Below, in pieces: positions 18,593-28,126 of a stretch of DNA of 64,000 bases. Positions within the stretch are counted from its first letter, which is position 1; the number at the start of each line of letters is the position of its first letter. The DNA comes from Flagellimonas maritima (lineage in GTDB: Bacteria; Bacteroidota; Bacteroidia; Flavobacteriales; Flavobacteriaceae). The position numbers were made by a program, and so were the translations under genes. The notes under the pieces are model-generated. The model saw only the letters and a list, made by a program, of their open reading frames with translations, did not search any database and was not told the origin of the DNA. The DNA lies in NCBI RefSeq assembly GCF_003269425.1, contig NZ_CP030104.1, positions 3,505,001 to 3,569,000 of the forward strand, read 5' to 3'.

Positions 18593-19285
18593 TTAGCCTT
18601 TTGTTTTTTCGTAAGCTTCTTCCTTAAGTTCCTCACTTGCAACAATGGCCAACTCAACACGTCTATTTTTAGCTTTTCCTTCAGATGTTTCGTTGCTTTC
18701 GCGCGGTTGACTTTCCCCGTACCATTTAGTAGTAAATCTACCGCTAGAAATTCCTTTGGCAACCAAATAGTTGGTTACTGATTGTGCTCTTTGTTTGGAT
18801 AGCGTGTTATTGTATTCTTCGCTACCGGCACTATCCGTATGACCCTCAACTAAAATATTGGAGTTTGGATATTCTTTGAAAATACCTGCAAGCTTATCGA
18901 GTGTTGAAGCAGACGTTCCTCTAACATCGGATTTGTTGGTGTCAAAATAAACCCCGGCATCTTCGTTAAAAGTAACGTTAATCCCCTCTCCAACTCTATT
19001 TACTTCTGCACCTGGAATTTCTTCTTCAATTCTCTCAGCCTGTCTGTCCATTCTATTACCGATATATCCACCGGCAGCTCCACCAACTACAGCGCCTATA
19101 ATCGCACCTAATGCTGTATTGCCTTTTCCGACATTATTGCCGATTACACCACCGATCACTGCACCGCCAGCCGCTCCTATACCAGCACCTTTCTGTGTAT
19201 TATTTGCATTTTTTACCGCATTACAGCTCAGTATTAAACTTAAAGTCAAAACAATGGTTGTACTTTTTACTAATATTTTTTTCAT
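18593..19285 (-). CDS. OmpA-family lipoprotein with glycine-zipper region
   Basis: About 230 residues. The ATG at 19285 precedes a lipoprotein signal (LTLSLILSC). A glycine-zipper-like hydrophobic segment follows (GAGIGAAGGAVIGGVIGNN, GAIIGAVVGGAAGGYIGNR, about 33-80), then a C-terminal OmpA domain with ILVEGHTDSAGSEEYNNTLS and SKQRAQSVTNYL, which binds peptidoglycan. This matches the YiaD-like outer-membrane lipoprotein type. It lies 4 bases downstream of the lipocalin gene, so the two form an operon ended by the terminator near 18550. Confidence 0.92.
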   Translation of the reverse strand: MKKILVKSTTIVLTLSLILSCNAVKNANNTQKGAGIGAAGGAVIGGVIGNNVGKGNTALGAIIGAVVGGAAGGYIGNRMDRQAERIEEEIPGAEVNRVGEGINVTFNEDAGVYFDTNKSDVRGTSASTLDKLAGIFKEYPNSNILVEGHTDSAGSEEYNNTLSKQRAQSVTNYLVAKGISSGRFTTKWYGESQPRESNETSEGKAKNRRVELAIVASEELKEEAYEKTKG

Positions 19286-19289
19286 CTGA

Positions 19290-19775
19290 TTATTTTTTTG
19301 TGAATTCATATACGATTGTTACGGGCTCGCCATCAACAGAAACATTGGATTTGAGCGTCATATTCTGTTCATTGATGCTAGCAATGTTCAATCGATATCC
19401 CACACCTCCTGAAATATCCTTTCTTTTTTCATCAATAAATTTAAATTGTAACTGGCTGCTATAATTCTGGGAAGGCTCTACTACAGACCACCGAAAGAAA
19501 CGGTCACCACCTTGACATAAGGTACTTGAAGATATCGTGTATCGTCCCGTACTGTTATTATCCCTAAAGAACCAATCACTGCCTTCAAAACAAATGTCAT
19601 CGGCATCATTGAAGATAACCGATTTAAAATTTCCAGTATTGTTTTCATAGGAAATGTTGTTCAAGGTCCAAGACCCACTAAATAAGTTTCGTTGTGATCT
19701 TGCGGTCTTGGAAACCGAACATGACGATAACAGAAATACTGCTAAAGCCGCAAATAAGAATGTCTGTTTAATCAT
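19290..19775 (-). CDS. Lipocalin-like lipoprotein
   Basis: A 161-residue lipoprotein with lipobox LLSSC and a lipocalin-type start (NLFSGSWTLNNISYENN, where G-x-W is the lipocalin motif near residue 34). Strand-rich sequence follows with a probable disulfide pair (DICFEGSDWFF and SSTLCQGGDRFF). Bacteroidota lipocalin-family lipoproteins bind small hydrophobic ligands or have unknown roles. First gene of a two-gene operon with the OmpA-like lipoprotein. Confidence 0.78.
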   Translation of the reverse strand: MIKQTFLFAALAVFLLSSCSVSKTARSQRNLFSGSWTLNNISYENNTGNFKSVIFNDADDICFEGSDWFFRDNNSTGRYTISSSTLCQGGDRFFRWSVVEPSQNYSSQLQFKFIDEKRKDISGGVGYRLNIASINEQNMTLKSNVSVDGEPVTIVYEFTKK

Positions 19776-19856
19776 AAGAAATTGGAGTTTTAAATTTAAT
19801 TATATACGAATATTATGGTTAATTCGATTTTTGCTTATTTAATTTTAAATTTTAGA

Positions 19857-21833
19857 TTAATAGTTATGTAATACTATAAGGGCTTTCTCAAATCGCTCCT
19901 TTGGCAAATAATTACCTTCAAGATTCTTTGCAAATGGTACAGGTGTTTCCAGACTGCCCACCCTTTTGATGGGGGCATCCAAAAACTCAAAACAATTTTC
20001 CGTGACCATTGCTGCTATATCGTTCGCAATACCTCCAAATAAAGTATCTTCATGCATAATTATCAATTTTCCCGTTTTCTTCACTGATGTGTAAACGGAT
20101 TCGATATCCAGAGGTTGAAGTGTGCGCAAATCTATGACATCGGCACTTACATTATTGTTCCTATCCAAAATTTCTGTAACCCATATCAAAGCTGCACCAT
20201 ATGAAACAATCGTCAATTCGTCTCCTTCCCGCATTAGATTTGCCTTTCCAAAAGGCAATGTGTAATAGTCTTCAGGCACGTCACCATAAACACTTCTATA
20301 TAAACCTTTATGTTCAAAGAACAATACTGGATTTGGATCGTTAATGGCCGTATTCAAAAGGCCTTTGGCATCATATGGTGACGAAGGGTAAACCACTTTT
20401 AAGCCTGGGGTTTTGGTAAACCATGCCTCATTGGTCTGTGAATGAAACGGACCAGCTCCCACGCCACCGCCACAAGGCATGCGAATGACTACATCCGCAT
20501 GCTCTCCCCAACGGTAATGTACTTTAGCCAGGTAATTGACTATTGGATTGAATCCTGAACTTACAAAATCGGCAAACTGCATCTCTACTACGGCTTTCAT
20601 GCCATTGATGGACAATCCCATAGCAGTGGAAACAATCGCAGACTCACAGATTGGTGTATTCCTCACCCTACTTTTTCCAAATTTGGCCGTAAACCCTTCT
20701 GTTATTTTAAAAACACCTCCGTAGTCAGCAATATCCTGTCCCATTATAATCAACTCGTTATAACGCTCCATAGATTGTTCCAAACCTTGGGAAACAGCAT
20801 CGACAAATCGAATATTTTTTACCGCTGATTTTGATTCAATATGTTGATATTCAAAATCTTTGTATACTTCTTTTAATTCTTTGGTTTCAACAACTTCAAC
20901 CTCAGATTCGTCAAATGCAAGCTGTAAGTTTGAATTAATTTCCGTAGTTATCGCATCTTTAAGTTGTTCAATTTCTTCTTTGGATATAATGTTTTCCGCA
21001 AGTAAAAATGTTTCGTAATTGGAAATAGGGTCTTTGTCTGCCCACTTTTTCATCAATTTATCAGGAACATATTTAGTTCCACTGGCCTCCTCATGACCTC
21101 TCATCCTAAACGTTTGAAATTCCAAAAGCACCGGTCTAGGTCTTTTTCGTATTGCTTTGCAAAGTTCATCGACCTTGGTATAAACTTCCAGAATATTGTT
21201 CCCATCGATGATTCGGGATTCCATTCCGTAACCTTTGGCTCTATCTACTAAATTTTTGCAATTATATTGTTCTTTGGTCGGTGTAGAAAGTCCGTAACCA
21301 TTATTCTCAATACAGAACAGGACGGGTAGATTCCACACGGAGGCAACATTAAGTGCTTCATGAAAGTCTCCTTCACTGGTTGCGCCCTCTCCAGTAAAAA
21401 CAGCGGTTACCCGTTTTTTTCTTCGCAACATATCTGCCAATGCTATTCCATCTGCAACCCCTAATTGGGGGCCCAAGTGGGAAATCATACCGATTATTCG
21501 ATACTCTTGTGTCCCAAAATGGAAACTACGGTCCCTTCCTTGCGTGAATCCGCTCTGCTTACCTTGCCATTGGCCAAAAAGTCTATTCAAAGGGATATTT
21601 CTAGAAGTAAAAACGCCAAGGTTACGATGCATGGGCAATATATATTCTTCATCTTTGAGCGCTTTGGTAACGCCTACCGATATTGCCTCTTGCCCTATGC
21701 CACTAAACCATTTCGAAATTTTACCCTGTCGCAATAGAATGAGCATCTTTTCCTCTATCATTCTGGGCTTTAGCATGGCAATGTATAAATCCTTCAATCT
21801 TTGTTGGTCCAAGCTTCCAATATGGTATCTCAT
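19857..21833 (-). CDS. Alpha-keto acid dehydrogenase E1, fused alpha and beta subunits
   Basis: About 658 residues. The start is the ATG at 21833 (MRYHIGSLDQQ). Residues about 1-320 form the E1-alpha part with the thiamine diphosphate motif GEGATSEGDFHEALNVAS...ENN. Residues about 340-658 form the E1-beta transketolase-type part (MGQDIADYGGVFKITEGF, DVIDLRTLQPLDIESV). Such fusions are typical of Bacteroidota and act as the decarboxylating component of branched-chain 2-oxoacid (or pyruvate) dehydrogenase complexes with separately encoded E2 and E3. If it makes branched acyl-CoA starters it could in principle supply the PKS operon, but that is speculation. Confidence 0.93.
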   Translation of the reverse strand: MRYHIGSLDQQRLKDLYIAMLKPRMIEEKMLILLRQGKISKWFSGIGQEAISVGVTKALKDEEYILPMHRNLGVFTSRNIPLNRLFGQWQGKQSGFTQGRDRSFHFGTQEYRIIGMISHLGPQLGVADGIALADMLRRKKRVTAVFTGEGATSEGDFHEALNVASVWNLPVLFCIENNGYGLSTPTKEQYNCKNLVDRAKGYGMESRIIDGNNILEVYTKVDELCKAIRKRPRPVLLEFQTFRMRGHEEASGTKYVPDKLMKKWADKDPISNYETFLLAENIISKEEIEQLKDAITTEINSNLQLAFDESEVEVVETKELKEVYKDFEYQHIESKSAVKNIRFVDAVSQGLEQSMERYNELIIMGQDIADYGGVFKITEGFTAKFGKSRVRNTPICESAIVSTAMGLSINGMKAVVEMQFADFVSSGFNPIVNYLAKVHYRWGEHADVVIRMPCGGGVGAGPFHSQTNEAWFTKTPGLKVVYPSSPYDAKGLLNTAINDPNPVLFFEHKGLYRSVYGDVPEDYYTLPFGKANLMREGDELTIVSYGAALIWVTEILDRNNNVSADVIDLRTLQPLDIESVYTSVKKTGKLIIMHEDTLFGGIANDIAAMVTENCFEFLDAPIKRVGSLETPVPFAKNLEGNYLPKERFEKALIVLHNY

Positions 21834-21915
21834 GGCAATCAAAATTCAAAAGGATAAAAGTAATGAAAAGCTTTTCAAGAGTAGTTGAAAACCTTAAAGG
21901 TTTGGCTTATTTCAT

Positions 21916-21923
21916 TACTTTTG
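21916..21923 (+). promoter_or_regulatory. Bacteroidota -7 promoter element for the 2OG oxygenase gene
   Basis: TACTTTTG matches the TAnnTTTG consensus, 22 bases before the start codon at 21946. No convincing -33 TTG is at the usual distance, so the call is moderate. Confidence 0.5.
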
Positions 21924-21945
21924 GTCTTTAATTAAATTTGATATT

Positions 21946-22896
21946 ATGAATGCCATTCCAAGTGTTGACCTAAAGGATTTCGTTTCTGGAGATTCACAGA
22001 GAAAAGAAAAGTTTATCAACGAGATAGGTACTGCTTTTGAGGATATTGGTTTTGTAGCGCTAAGCGGACATTTTCTTTCTGATAAGCTCGTAGAAGAGCT
22101 TTATAGCGAGATAAAAAAATTCTTCAATCTACCACAAGAAATAAAAGACACTTATGAAATAGACGGTATTGGTGGGCAGAGAGGGTATACTTCTTTTGGA
22201 AAAGAGCATGCCAAGGGCAAAAAAGAAGGTGACCTCAAGGAATTTTGGCATTTTGGCCAATATGTTGAAGATGACCCAAAGCTTGAAGCGGAATATCCCC
22301 AAAACGTATCCGTCAATGAACTGCTCAATTTCAATATAGTGGGAAAAGAAACTTTTAAAATGCTCGAGAAAACAGCAAAGTATGTGCTAAGGGCACTTGC
22401 ACTGCATCTAAATCTTGATGAATTCTATTTTGATAAATGGATAAAAAATGGAAATTCCATTTTAAGACCGATCCACTATCCACCAATAACACAAGAACCC
22501 AAAAATGCTGTAAGGGCTGCGGCACACGGAGACATCAATTTAATTACCTTACTTATGGGGGCACATGGAAAAGGACTTCAGGTAAAAAACCACAATGGTG
22601 ATTGGGTGGATGCTATAGCAAGACCGGACCAGCTTATGATAAATGTTGGCGATATGCTTTCACGCTTGACCAACAATACCTTAAAATCCACTATCCATCA
22701 AGTTGTGAATCCACCAAAAGAACTATGGGGCACTTCTAGATATTCCATACCTTTTTTTATGCATCCCATAAGTGAAATGCCCTTAAATTGTTTGGACAAT
22801 TGTATTGATGAAAAACACCCAAAAGGATTTTCTGATATTACGGCAGGAGAATATCTTAATGAGCGCCTCATTGAATTGGGGTTGATAAAAGGATAA
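21946..22896 (+). CDS. Isopenicillin N synthase-like 2-oxoglutarate/Fe(II) dioxygenase
   Basis: A 316-residue non-haem iron oxygenase. The N-terminal DIOX_N region includes IPSVDLKDFVSGD and GFVALSGHFLS. The iron triad is visible as HGD in RAAAHGDINLITLL (about 192-194) and His in KSTIHQVVNPP (about 248). The 2-oxoglutarate-binding Arg follows in TSRYSIPFFMHP. Length and motif spacing are normal. The family oxidises diverse small molecules, and the substrate here is unknown. It starts a plus-strand run with the SUI1-like gene 4 bases behind it. Confidence 0.9.
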   Translation: MNAIPSVDLKDFVSGDSQRKEKFINEIGTAFEDIGFVALSGHFLSDKLVEELYSEIKKFFNLPQEIKDTYEIDGIGGQRGYTSFGKEHAKGKKEGDLKEFWHFGQYVEDDPKLEAEYPQNVSVNELLNFNIVGKETFKMLEKTAKYVLRALALHLNLDEFYFDKWIKNGNSILRPIHYPPITQEPKNAVRAAAHGDINLITLLMGAHGKGLQVKNHNGDWVDAIARPDQLMINVGDMLSRLTNNTLKSTIHQVVNPPKELWGTSRYSIPFFMHPISEMPLNCLDNCIDEKHPKGFSDITAGEYLNERLIELGLIKG

Positions 22897-22899
22897 CTT

Positions 22900-23229
22900 A
22901 TGGATTTACAAGATCAGCTCAAGAATTTGTTTCCAGACCATACACCATCAAAAGAAAATATAGAGGAGGTGAATCAACCAAATTATTGGCTCCAAGACTC
23001 GCCCATTCTTTGTAAATACGAAAAACGGAAAGGTAAACCGGTCACTATTTTGGATGGGTATACCGGTGCTGATGCAGATTTTAAAAAATTGACAAAAGAT
23101 TTAAAGTCACTTTTGAGCGTAGGTGGCAGTTATAAAAATGATATAATTATTATTCAGGGTGATTACAGGGACAAAATCATGGCTTTTTTAAAAGAAAATG
23201 GATTTACCGTAAAAAGAGTGGGAGGCTAA
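22900..23229 (+). CDS. SUI1/eIF1-like translation factor (YciH family)
   Basis: A 109-residue protein with a C-terminal SUI1 domain: KRKGKPVTILDGYTG, then KDLKSLLSVGGSYKND and IIIQGDYRDKIMAFLKENGF. Bacterial YciH proteins can influence start-codon fidelity. About 45 N-terminal residues precede the domain. Four bases separate it from the dioxygenase gene, so it is cotranscribed with it. Family assignment is firm; physiological role in this group is unclear. Confidence 0.92.
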   Translation: MDLQDQLKNLFPDHTPSKENIEEVNQPNYWLQDSPILCKYEKRKGKPVTILDGYTGADADFKKLTKDLKSLLSVGGSYKNDIIIIQGDYRDKIMAFLKENGFTVKRVGG

Positions 23230-23371
23230 CGCCATTGCCATAAAACCCACTTTAAACATTCCCGTACGTTGTTAAAATTACAACCTGACAACCAATGTTT
23301 TATGAAAAAGTTTTTATGTTCCTAGTATAAATCTTACTTTTAAACTTCTAACTAACAAAATAAGACTGAAA

Positions 23372-24304
23372 ATGAAATCACTGTTGCACATCACCAACGG
23401 GGACAATTTCACTTCAAGACTTCAATCGCTAAAACTTAAGGGAGATATTATCACATGGAGAGAAATGCTATGCGAAGGCAAAACTCTTTCTACCGTTGGT
23501 AGCGAATCCTTTTGGAAAACAAGATTTGAGTTTTTGAACAGAAATTACAAAGTTTCTAAATCTTGGTTTGTTGAGAAAACATTGAAGGAGTACCGATCGC
23601 TCTGTAATCATAAGCAGCAAGATCAGATTGTTTTATGGTTTGAATATGACCTTTTCTGCCAAATAAATATGTTAGCCGTTCTCAGTTGGCTAAAAACCCA
23701 TAGGAGACACGCAGAAATTTCACTTATTTGTAGTGGAAAAGAAGATGATAGTGGAAAGCTATATGGTCTAAATGAATTGAGCGATGAAAAGTTAATAACC
23801 CTTTACGAGAACAAGACCATATTATCCCAGGACGATATAGAATTTGCGGATTATGTTTGGCAACTGTATTGCAGTGATAATCCTATTCGTTTGGAAAATT
23901 TGGTTGTGCACAATGATTTCCAGTTCAATTATTTGTCCGATGCCTTAAAAACACACCTTAAACGTTATCCCACAATTAAAAATGGCCTCAACGAGTTGGA
24001 AAACCGTGTTTTAAGCATTGCAGAAAATGAGAAGCCAGCATCAAGAAAAGAATTATTGAGCAGCGTACTGAACAATCAAGGGCTTTATGGTTTTGGCGAT
24101 ACGCAGTATGATCGCATGATAACATCAATAAAACCGCTGTTTACTTCTTTCAATCCAGTTAGGTTAACCAAAAAAGGCAAGGAAGTTCTATTGGAGAAAA
24201 CAAGTTTTTATTCTCAAATACGTGATAATCAAATGTATTTAGGAGGTTCTTTAAAGTATAACTTCTTATACAATTCAGCTTCGGACCGTATCCTAAAACT
24301 TTAA
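23372..24304 (+). CDS. DUF1835 domain protein
   Basis: A 310-residue soluble protein. The N-terminal third matches DUF1835 (LLHITNGDNFTSRLQS, GDIITWREMLCEG), and the middle has QIVLWFEYDLFCQINMLAVL. A C-terminal helical extension (DUF3658-like position) ends in YLGGSLKYNFLYN. Function of the family is unknown. Its stop lies 1 base before the start of the nucleoside phosphorylase gene, so the two are coupled. Confidence 0.82.
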   Translation: MKSLLHITNGDNFTSRLQSLKLKGDIITWREMLCEGKTLSTVGSESFWKTRFEFLNRNYKVSKSWFVEKTLKEYRSLCNHKQQDQIVLWFEYDLFCQINMLAVLSWLKTHRRHAEISLICSGKEDDSGKLYGLNELSDEKLITLYENKTILSQDDIEFADYVWQLYCSDNPIRLENLVVHNDFQFNYLSDALKTHLKRYPTIKNGLNELENRVLSIAENEKPASRKELLSSVLNNQGLYGFGDTQYDRMITSIKPLFTSFNPVRLTKKGKEVLLEKTSFYSQIRDNQMYLGGSLKYNFLYNSASDRILKL

Positions 24305-24305
24305 T

Positions 24306-25175
24306 ATGACATTGGGCGACTCAGAATTAATTCTGAATCCTGATGGAAGCATTTACCATCTCAATCTATTACCAGAAGATGTAGCCCCTACAATTATAAC
24401 TGTAGGTGACCCCGAACGTGTTAGTGCGGTCACTAAATATTTTGACAGCATTGAACTAAAAAAAGGCAAGAGAGAATTTCTCACCCATACGGGCTATTAT
24501 AGAAAAAAAAGGATCTCCGTAGTTTCCACAGGCATTGGAACAGATAACGTTGATATTGTTCTCAATGAACTTGATGCCCTCTTCAATATAGATTTTGCGG
24601 AACGAAAGGAAAAAAAACAGAAGACACGGTTAGATTTTATACGCATCGGTACATCCGGTGCCCTACAGCCAGATATTGCGATTGACTCATTTCTTTTGAG
24701 CAAAACCGCCATTGGTTTGGAAGGCCTCCTCCACTTCTATGATAGTGGACACGTCCGAAATAAAGGATTTGAACGAGCGCTAAACAAATTTTTAGGCTGG
24801 GACAAAGAAAATATTGTCGCCTATGCTATAGATTCAGATGAGGATTTGAGCGCTAAATTAACATCAAATCGTATACGATTTGGCATAACTGTTACAAATT
24901 CAGGATTTTACGGACCACAAGGAAGGAATCTTAGGTTAAGACCAAAAATTGAGGATTTTAATACCAAGTTATTTTCATTTTCTTATGACAATCAAAAAAT
25001 AACCAATTTGGAAATGGAAACAGCCGGTATTTATGGACTTGCAAAACTTCTTGGACACCGTGCAGTTTCATTGAATGCGATTCTTGCCAACAGGACAACT
25101 GGGAAATTTTCTAAAATTGCAGATGAAACAATCAATAACCTAATAGAATACACATTGGAAAAGCTTACTTCTTAG
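24306..25175 (+). CDS. Nucleoside phosphorylase (uridine phosphorylase-like)
   Basis: A 289-residue member of the PNP/UDP family. TIITVGDPERVSAVTKYFDS holds the phosphate-binding GDPxR motif, STGIGTDNVDIVLNELDAL and FIRIGTSGALQPDI form the core, and TNLEMETAGIYGLAKLLG is the nucleoside-binding METAG-like motif. It cleaves a nucleoside with phosphate for salvage. Exact base preference (uridine versus purine) cannot be settled, though the sequence looks closest to uridine phosphorylases of Bacteroidota. Confidence 0.9.
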   Translation: MTLGDSELILNPDGSIYHLNLLPEDVAPTIITVGDPERVSAVTKYFDSIELKKGKREFLTHTGYYRKKRISVVSTGIGTDNVDIVLNELDALFNIDFAERKEKKQKTRLDFIRIGTSGALQPDIAIDSFLLSKTAIGLEGLLHFYDSGHVRNKGFERALNKFLGWDKENIVAYAIDSDEDLSAKLTSNRIRFGITVTNSGFYGPQGRNLRLRPKIEDFNTKLFSFSYDNQKITNLEMETAGIYGLAKLLGHRAVSLNAILANRTTGKFSKIADETINNLIEYTLEKLTS

Positions 25176-25242
25176 TTTTGCCTTAACATTAGCTTTAAGT
25201 TCAAAAAGGTTTCTTTACCTATTTTTAAACAAATTATAGATT

Positions 25243-27285
25243 ATGGAAGACTTGCCCTTAAAAAACAGGGATGTCAATTGGCTTTATTTTAATGAAAGGG
25301 TATTGTTGGAAGCTGCCGACCCCAGCACTCCCCTACTTGAGCGCTTAAAGTTTTTAGCTATTTTTTCATCAAATCTCGATGAGTATTTTAAGGTTCGTAT
25401 TTCCCAACTACGCCAACTTAAAAGTGTGGATAAGAAATTGAGAAAAAAACTAATATTAAAACCAAATAAAAAACTAAAATTTATTTTAAAAACGGTTGCT
25501 GAACAGCAAGAACAGTTTGGAAACATCATTCGTGATACTTTGGACGCTCTCGAGAATCATGGTATCCATTTAAAAAGGATAAATGAGATAAACGCGGAAC
25601 AACAACAATATCTAAACAACTTTTTTAATGAAAAGATTATTCGTGATTGCCATATTTTAAGTTCTAAACAGCCTGAAAACCTTAAAGATGGACAACTATA
25701 TTTAATTGTTCAATTTTCAGAATCCGATTTTGAATTTGTATCCGTTCCCTCCAATAAACATCAACGTTTTATTGAGATTCCCGGCAATGGTCATCAATAT
25801 TGTTATTTGGATGACGTAGTAAAATTAAACCTAAAGTATTTATTTCCGAACAAAAAGGTTTTGGGCGCTTATTCAATAAAATTGTCCAGGGATGCCGAAC
25901 TTTATTTAGAAGATGATTACGAAAATACGGAGTTGGTAGAAATCATCTATGAATCCCTTGGAAAAAGAAAATCCGGCCAACCGACAAGACTGCTGTACGA
26001 TATGAATATGCCCAAATCATTGGTATCTGCCCTACAAACGGAACTGGGTTTAGGAGATGTTGATATGGTTTTGGGAGGAGAATACCACAATCTCTCTGAT
26101 TTTTTTCAGTTTCCCAATCCTTTTAAGGATAACAGACTCTCTTACGCTCCCAAGCCTCCCTTGAATCACCCACAACTGTCCAATTCAGATGATATTTTTG
26201 AGACTATCTCAAAAAAAGACCAATTGGTTCATTTTCCTTATCAAAAATTTGATGTAGTTGAGGATCTCATCGGTTCAGCAGCAGTGGATGAGCATGTAAG
26301 CTGTATAAAAATGTCCTTATACAGAATTGCCAAAACTTCTGTATTAACCGATGCCCTGTTAAAAGCCCTTGATAACGGAAAAGAAGTTGTTCTTTTTGTT
26401 GAGGCAAAAGCTCGGTTTGACGAGGAGAACAATATAAAATGGGGCCGCATTTTTGAAGAGAAGGGAGCTAAAGTATTTTTTAGTGTTCCAAACATTAAAG
26501 TGCATTCAAAAATAGCCTTAGTCAAAAGGGTGGAATCTGGGAGAGTAAAAAACTATGCTTACATAGGAACAGGAAATTTCAATGCAAAAACTTCAAGAAT
26601 TTATTGTGACCATGGCCTATTCACCGCACATAAAAAAATCACCAATGACCTAGACCAAGTCTTTCAGGTTCTTGAAAAAGAACTGATCATTCCAAAATTA
26701 AAGCATCTATTGGTTTCTCCTTTTACCACTAGAAGTACTTTTTTAGATATGATAGCCAAGGAAATCAACAATGCGAGTGCTGGCAAAAAAGCCAAAATTA
26801 CGCTAAAGATGAACAGCCTGGAAGATTCCAAAATGATCGGGGAACTTTATAGAGCGAGCGAAGCGGGTGTAGAAGTACGTTTATTGGTAAGGGGGTTTTG
26901 CTGTCTTGCTTCAAAATCTTTGGAAGGTGAGGCCGATAATAATAAGCCCATATATGTGACCAGTATTGTGGACCGTTTTTTGGAACATGGGCGAATTTAT
27001 CTTTTTGAAAATGGAGGTGATGAAAAGATGTATATTGGATCGGCAGATTGGATGACACGAAACCTCGATAAGCGGATAGAGGTTCTTGTTCCCATTTTGG
27101 ATTCGGACATTTTTAAGGAGCTTAAAGATATTTTACAGATCCAACTCAACGATAATGTAAAAGCAAGAATTCTGGATGATGATGACAGCAATAAAAGGGT
27201 GGACACTAAAGATGGGGAACCTCTTGTTAGATCACAGTACGCCATCTATGACTATTTAAAGAAAAAATTGAGTGAAAAAAGTTAA
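25243..27285 (+). CDS. ppk1: Polyphosphate kinase 1
   Basis: A 680-residue protein covering the whole PPK1 family layout. The N-terminal domain begins LKNRDVNWLYFNERVLLEAA, the head domain follows, and two phospholipase-D-like catalytic domains come last. The autophosphorylated His lies in NIKVHSKIALVKR (about 420) and the second His in CDHGLFTAHKK. SLYRIAKTS and the downstream RIYLFENGGDEKMYIGSADW are typical of the catalytic core. The enzyme makes polyphosphate from ATP. The gene overlaps the next one by 14 bases. Confidence 0.95.
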   Translation: MEDLPLKNRDVNWLYFNERVLLEAADPSTPLLERLKFLAIFSSNLDEYFKVRISQLRQLKSVDKKLRKKLILKPNKKLKFILKTVAEQQEQFGNIIRDTLDALENHGIHLKRINEINAEQQQYLNNFFNEKIIRDCHILSSKQPENLKDGQLYLIVQFSESDFEFVSVPSNKHQRFIEIPGNGHQYCYLDDVVKLNLKYLFPNKKVLGAYSIKLSRDAELYLEDDYENTELVEIIYESLGKRKSGQPTRLLYDMNMPKSLVSALQTELGLGDVDMVLGGEYHNLSDFFQFPNPFKDNRLSYAPKPPLNHPQLSNSDDIFETISKKDQLVHFPYQKFDVVEDLIGSAAVDEHVSCIKMSLYRIAKTSVLTDALLKALDNGKEVVLFVEAKARFDEENNIKWGRIFEEKGAKVFFSVPNIKVHSKIALVKRVESGRVKNYAYIGTGNFNAKTSRIYCDHGLFTAHKKITNDLDQVFQVLEKELIIPKLKHLLVSPFTTRSTFLDMIAKEINNASAGKKAKITLKMNSLEDSKMIGELYRASEAGVEVRLLVRGFCCLASKSLEGEADNNKPIYVTSIVDRFLEHGRIYLFENGGDEKMYIGSADWMTRNLDKRIEVLVPILDSDIFKELKDILQIQLNDNVKARILDDDDSNKRVDTKDGEPLVRSQYAIYDYLKKKLSEKS

Positions 27286-28126
27286 AATCGTTGGCGTACC
27301 TGAACATTTTAATCTGCCTTGGCACCTCGCCATTGAAGAAGGTGCTTTTAAGGACAGGGGAATTCAATTGGATTGGACAGATATTCCCGAAGGAACGGGA
27401 AAAATGTGCCAACTCTTAAAAAACGAAGAAACAGACCTGGCCATTATTCTAACTGAAGGCTTGATTAGAAGCATTTCCCACGGAAATCCCTCAAAAATAG
27501 TGCAAGAATATATTTCCTCGCCCCTACTTTGGGGAATTCATGTCAGCGCCAATAGTCCACGGGAACACATAGCAGAATTGGAAAACGATAAAATAGCCAT
27601 CAGCCGTATTGGTAGTGGTAGCCATCTTATGGCATATATCCATGCTCAAAATCAAGGTTGGGATACTGGTACGCTTCAATTTGAAATCATTGATAATCTC
27701 AAAGGTGCAGTTAAAAGTTTGGTAGGGGGTTCCGATGCCTATTTTATGTGGGAGCATTATACAACCAAGCCGCTGGTAGACAAAGGCATATTTAAAAGAC
27801 TTGGGGATTGCCCAACCCCTTGGCCATGCTTTGTTGTCGCTGCAAGCGATTCCTTCCTAAATTCCAATGCCGGATTGTTGAGACATATTTTAGAGGTAAT
27901 AAATATGTATACTGTTGAGTTCAAACAAATACCCAGTATAGACCGAACATTGGCCAATAGATACGGGCAAAAGTTGGAAGACATCAAAGACTGGCTTTCA
28001 AGAACAACGTGGGGACAATCCCAAATCAGTAGCGCTACAGTGACCGAAGTTCAAGAAAGGCTTTTTAATTTAAATTTAATTGATGAAATCCAAAATCCCA
28101 CTGAGTTTCTGAATCACGATTTTTAA
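27272..28126 (+). CDS. Periplasmic-binding-fold protein without a signal peptide
   Basis: A 284-residue protein resembling NMT1/SsuA-type substrate-binding proteins: VKIVGVPEHFNLPWHLAIEEG, FKDRGIQLDWTDIPEGTGKM, KIAISRIGSGSHLMAYIHAQ and SDAYFMWEHYTTKPLVDKG. It starts with a GTG that overlaps ppk1 by 14 bases, and it has no signal peptide or lipobox, so it should stay in the cytoplasm. No ABC permease or ATPase is adjacent. It may therefore be an enzyme or sensor built on this fold rather than a transporter subunit. Function unknown. Confidence 0.82.
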   Translation: MKKVKIVGVPEHFNLPWHLAIEEGAFKDRGIQLDWTDIPEGTGKMCQLLKNEETDLAIILTEGLIRSISHGNPSKIVQEYISSPLLWGIHVSANSPREHIAELENDKIAISRIGSGSHLMAYIHAQNQGWDTGTLQFEIIDNLKGAVKSLVGGSDAYFMWEHYTTKPLVDKGIFKRLGDCPTPWPCFVVAASDSFLNSNAGLLRHILEVINMYTVEFKQIPSIDRTLANRYGQKLEDIKDWLSRTTWGQSQISSATVTEVQERLFNLNLIDEIQNPTEFLNHDF

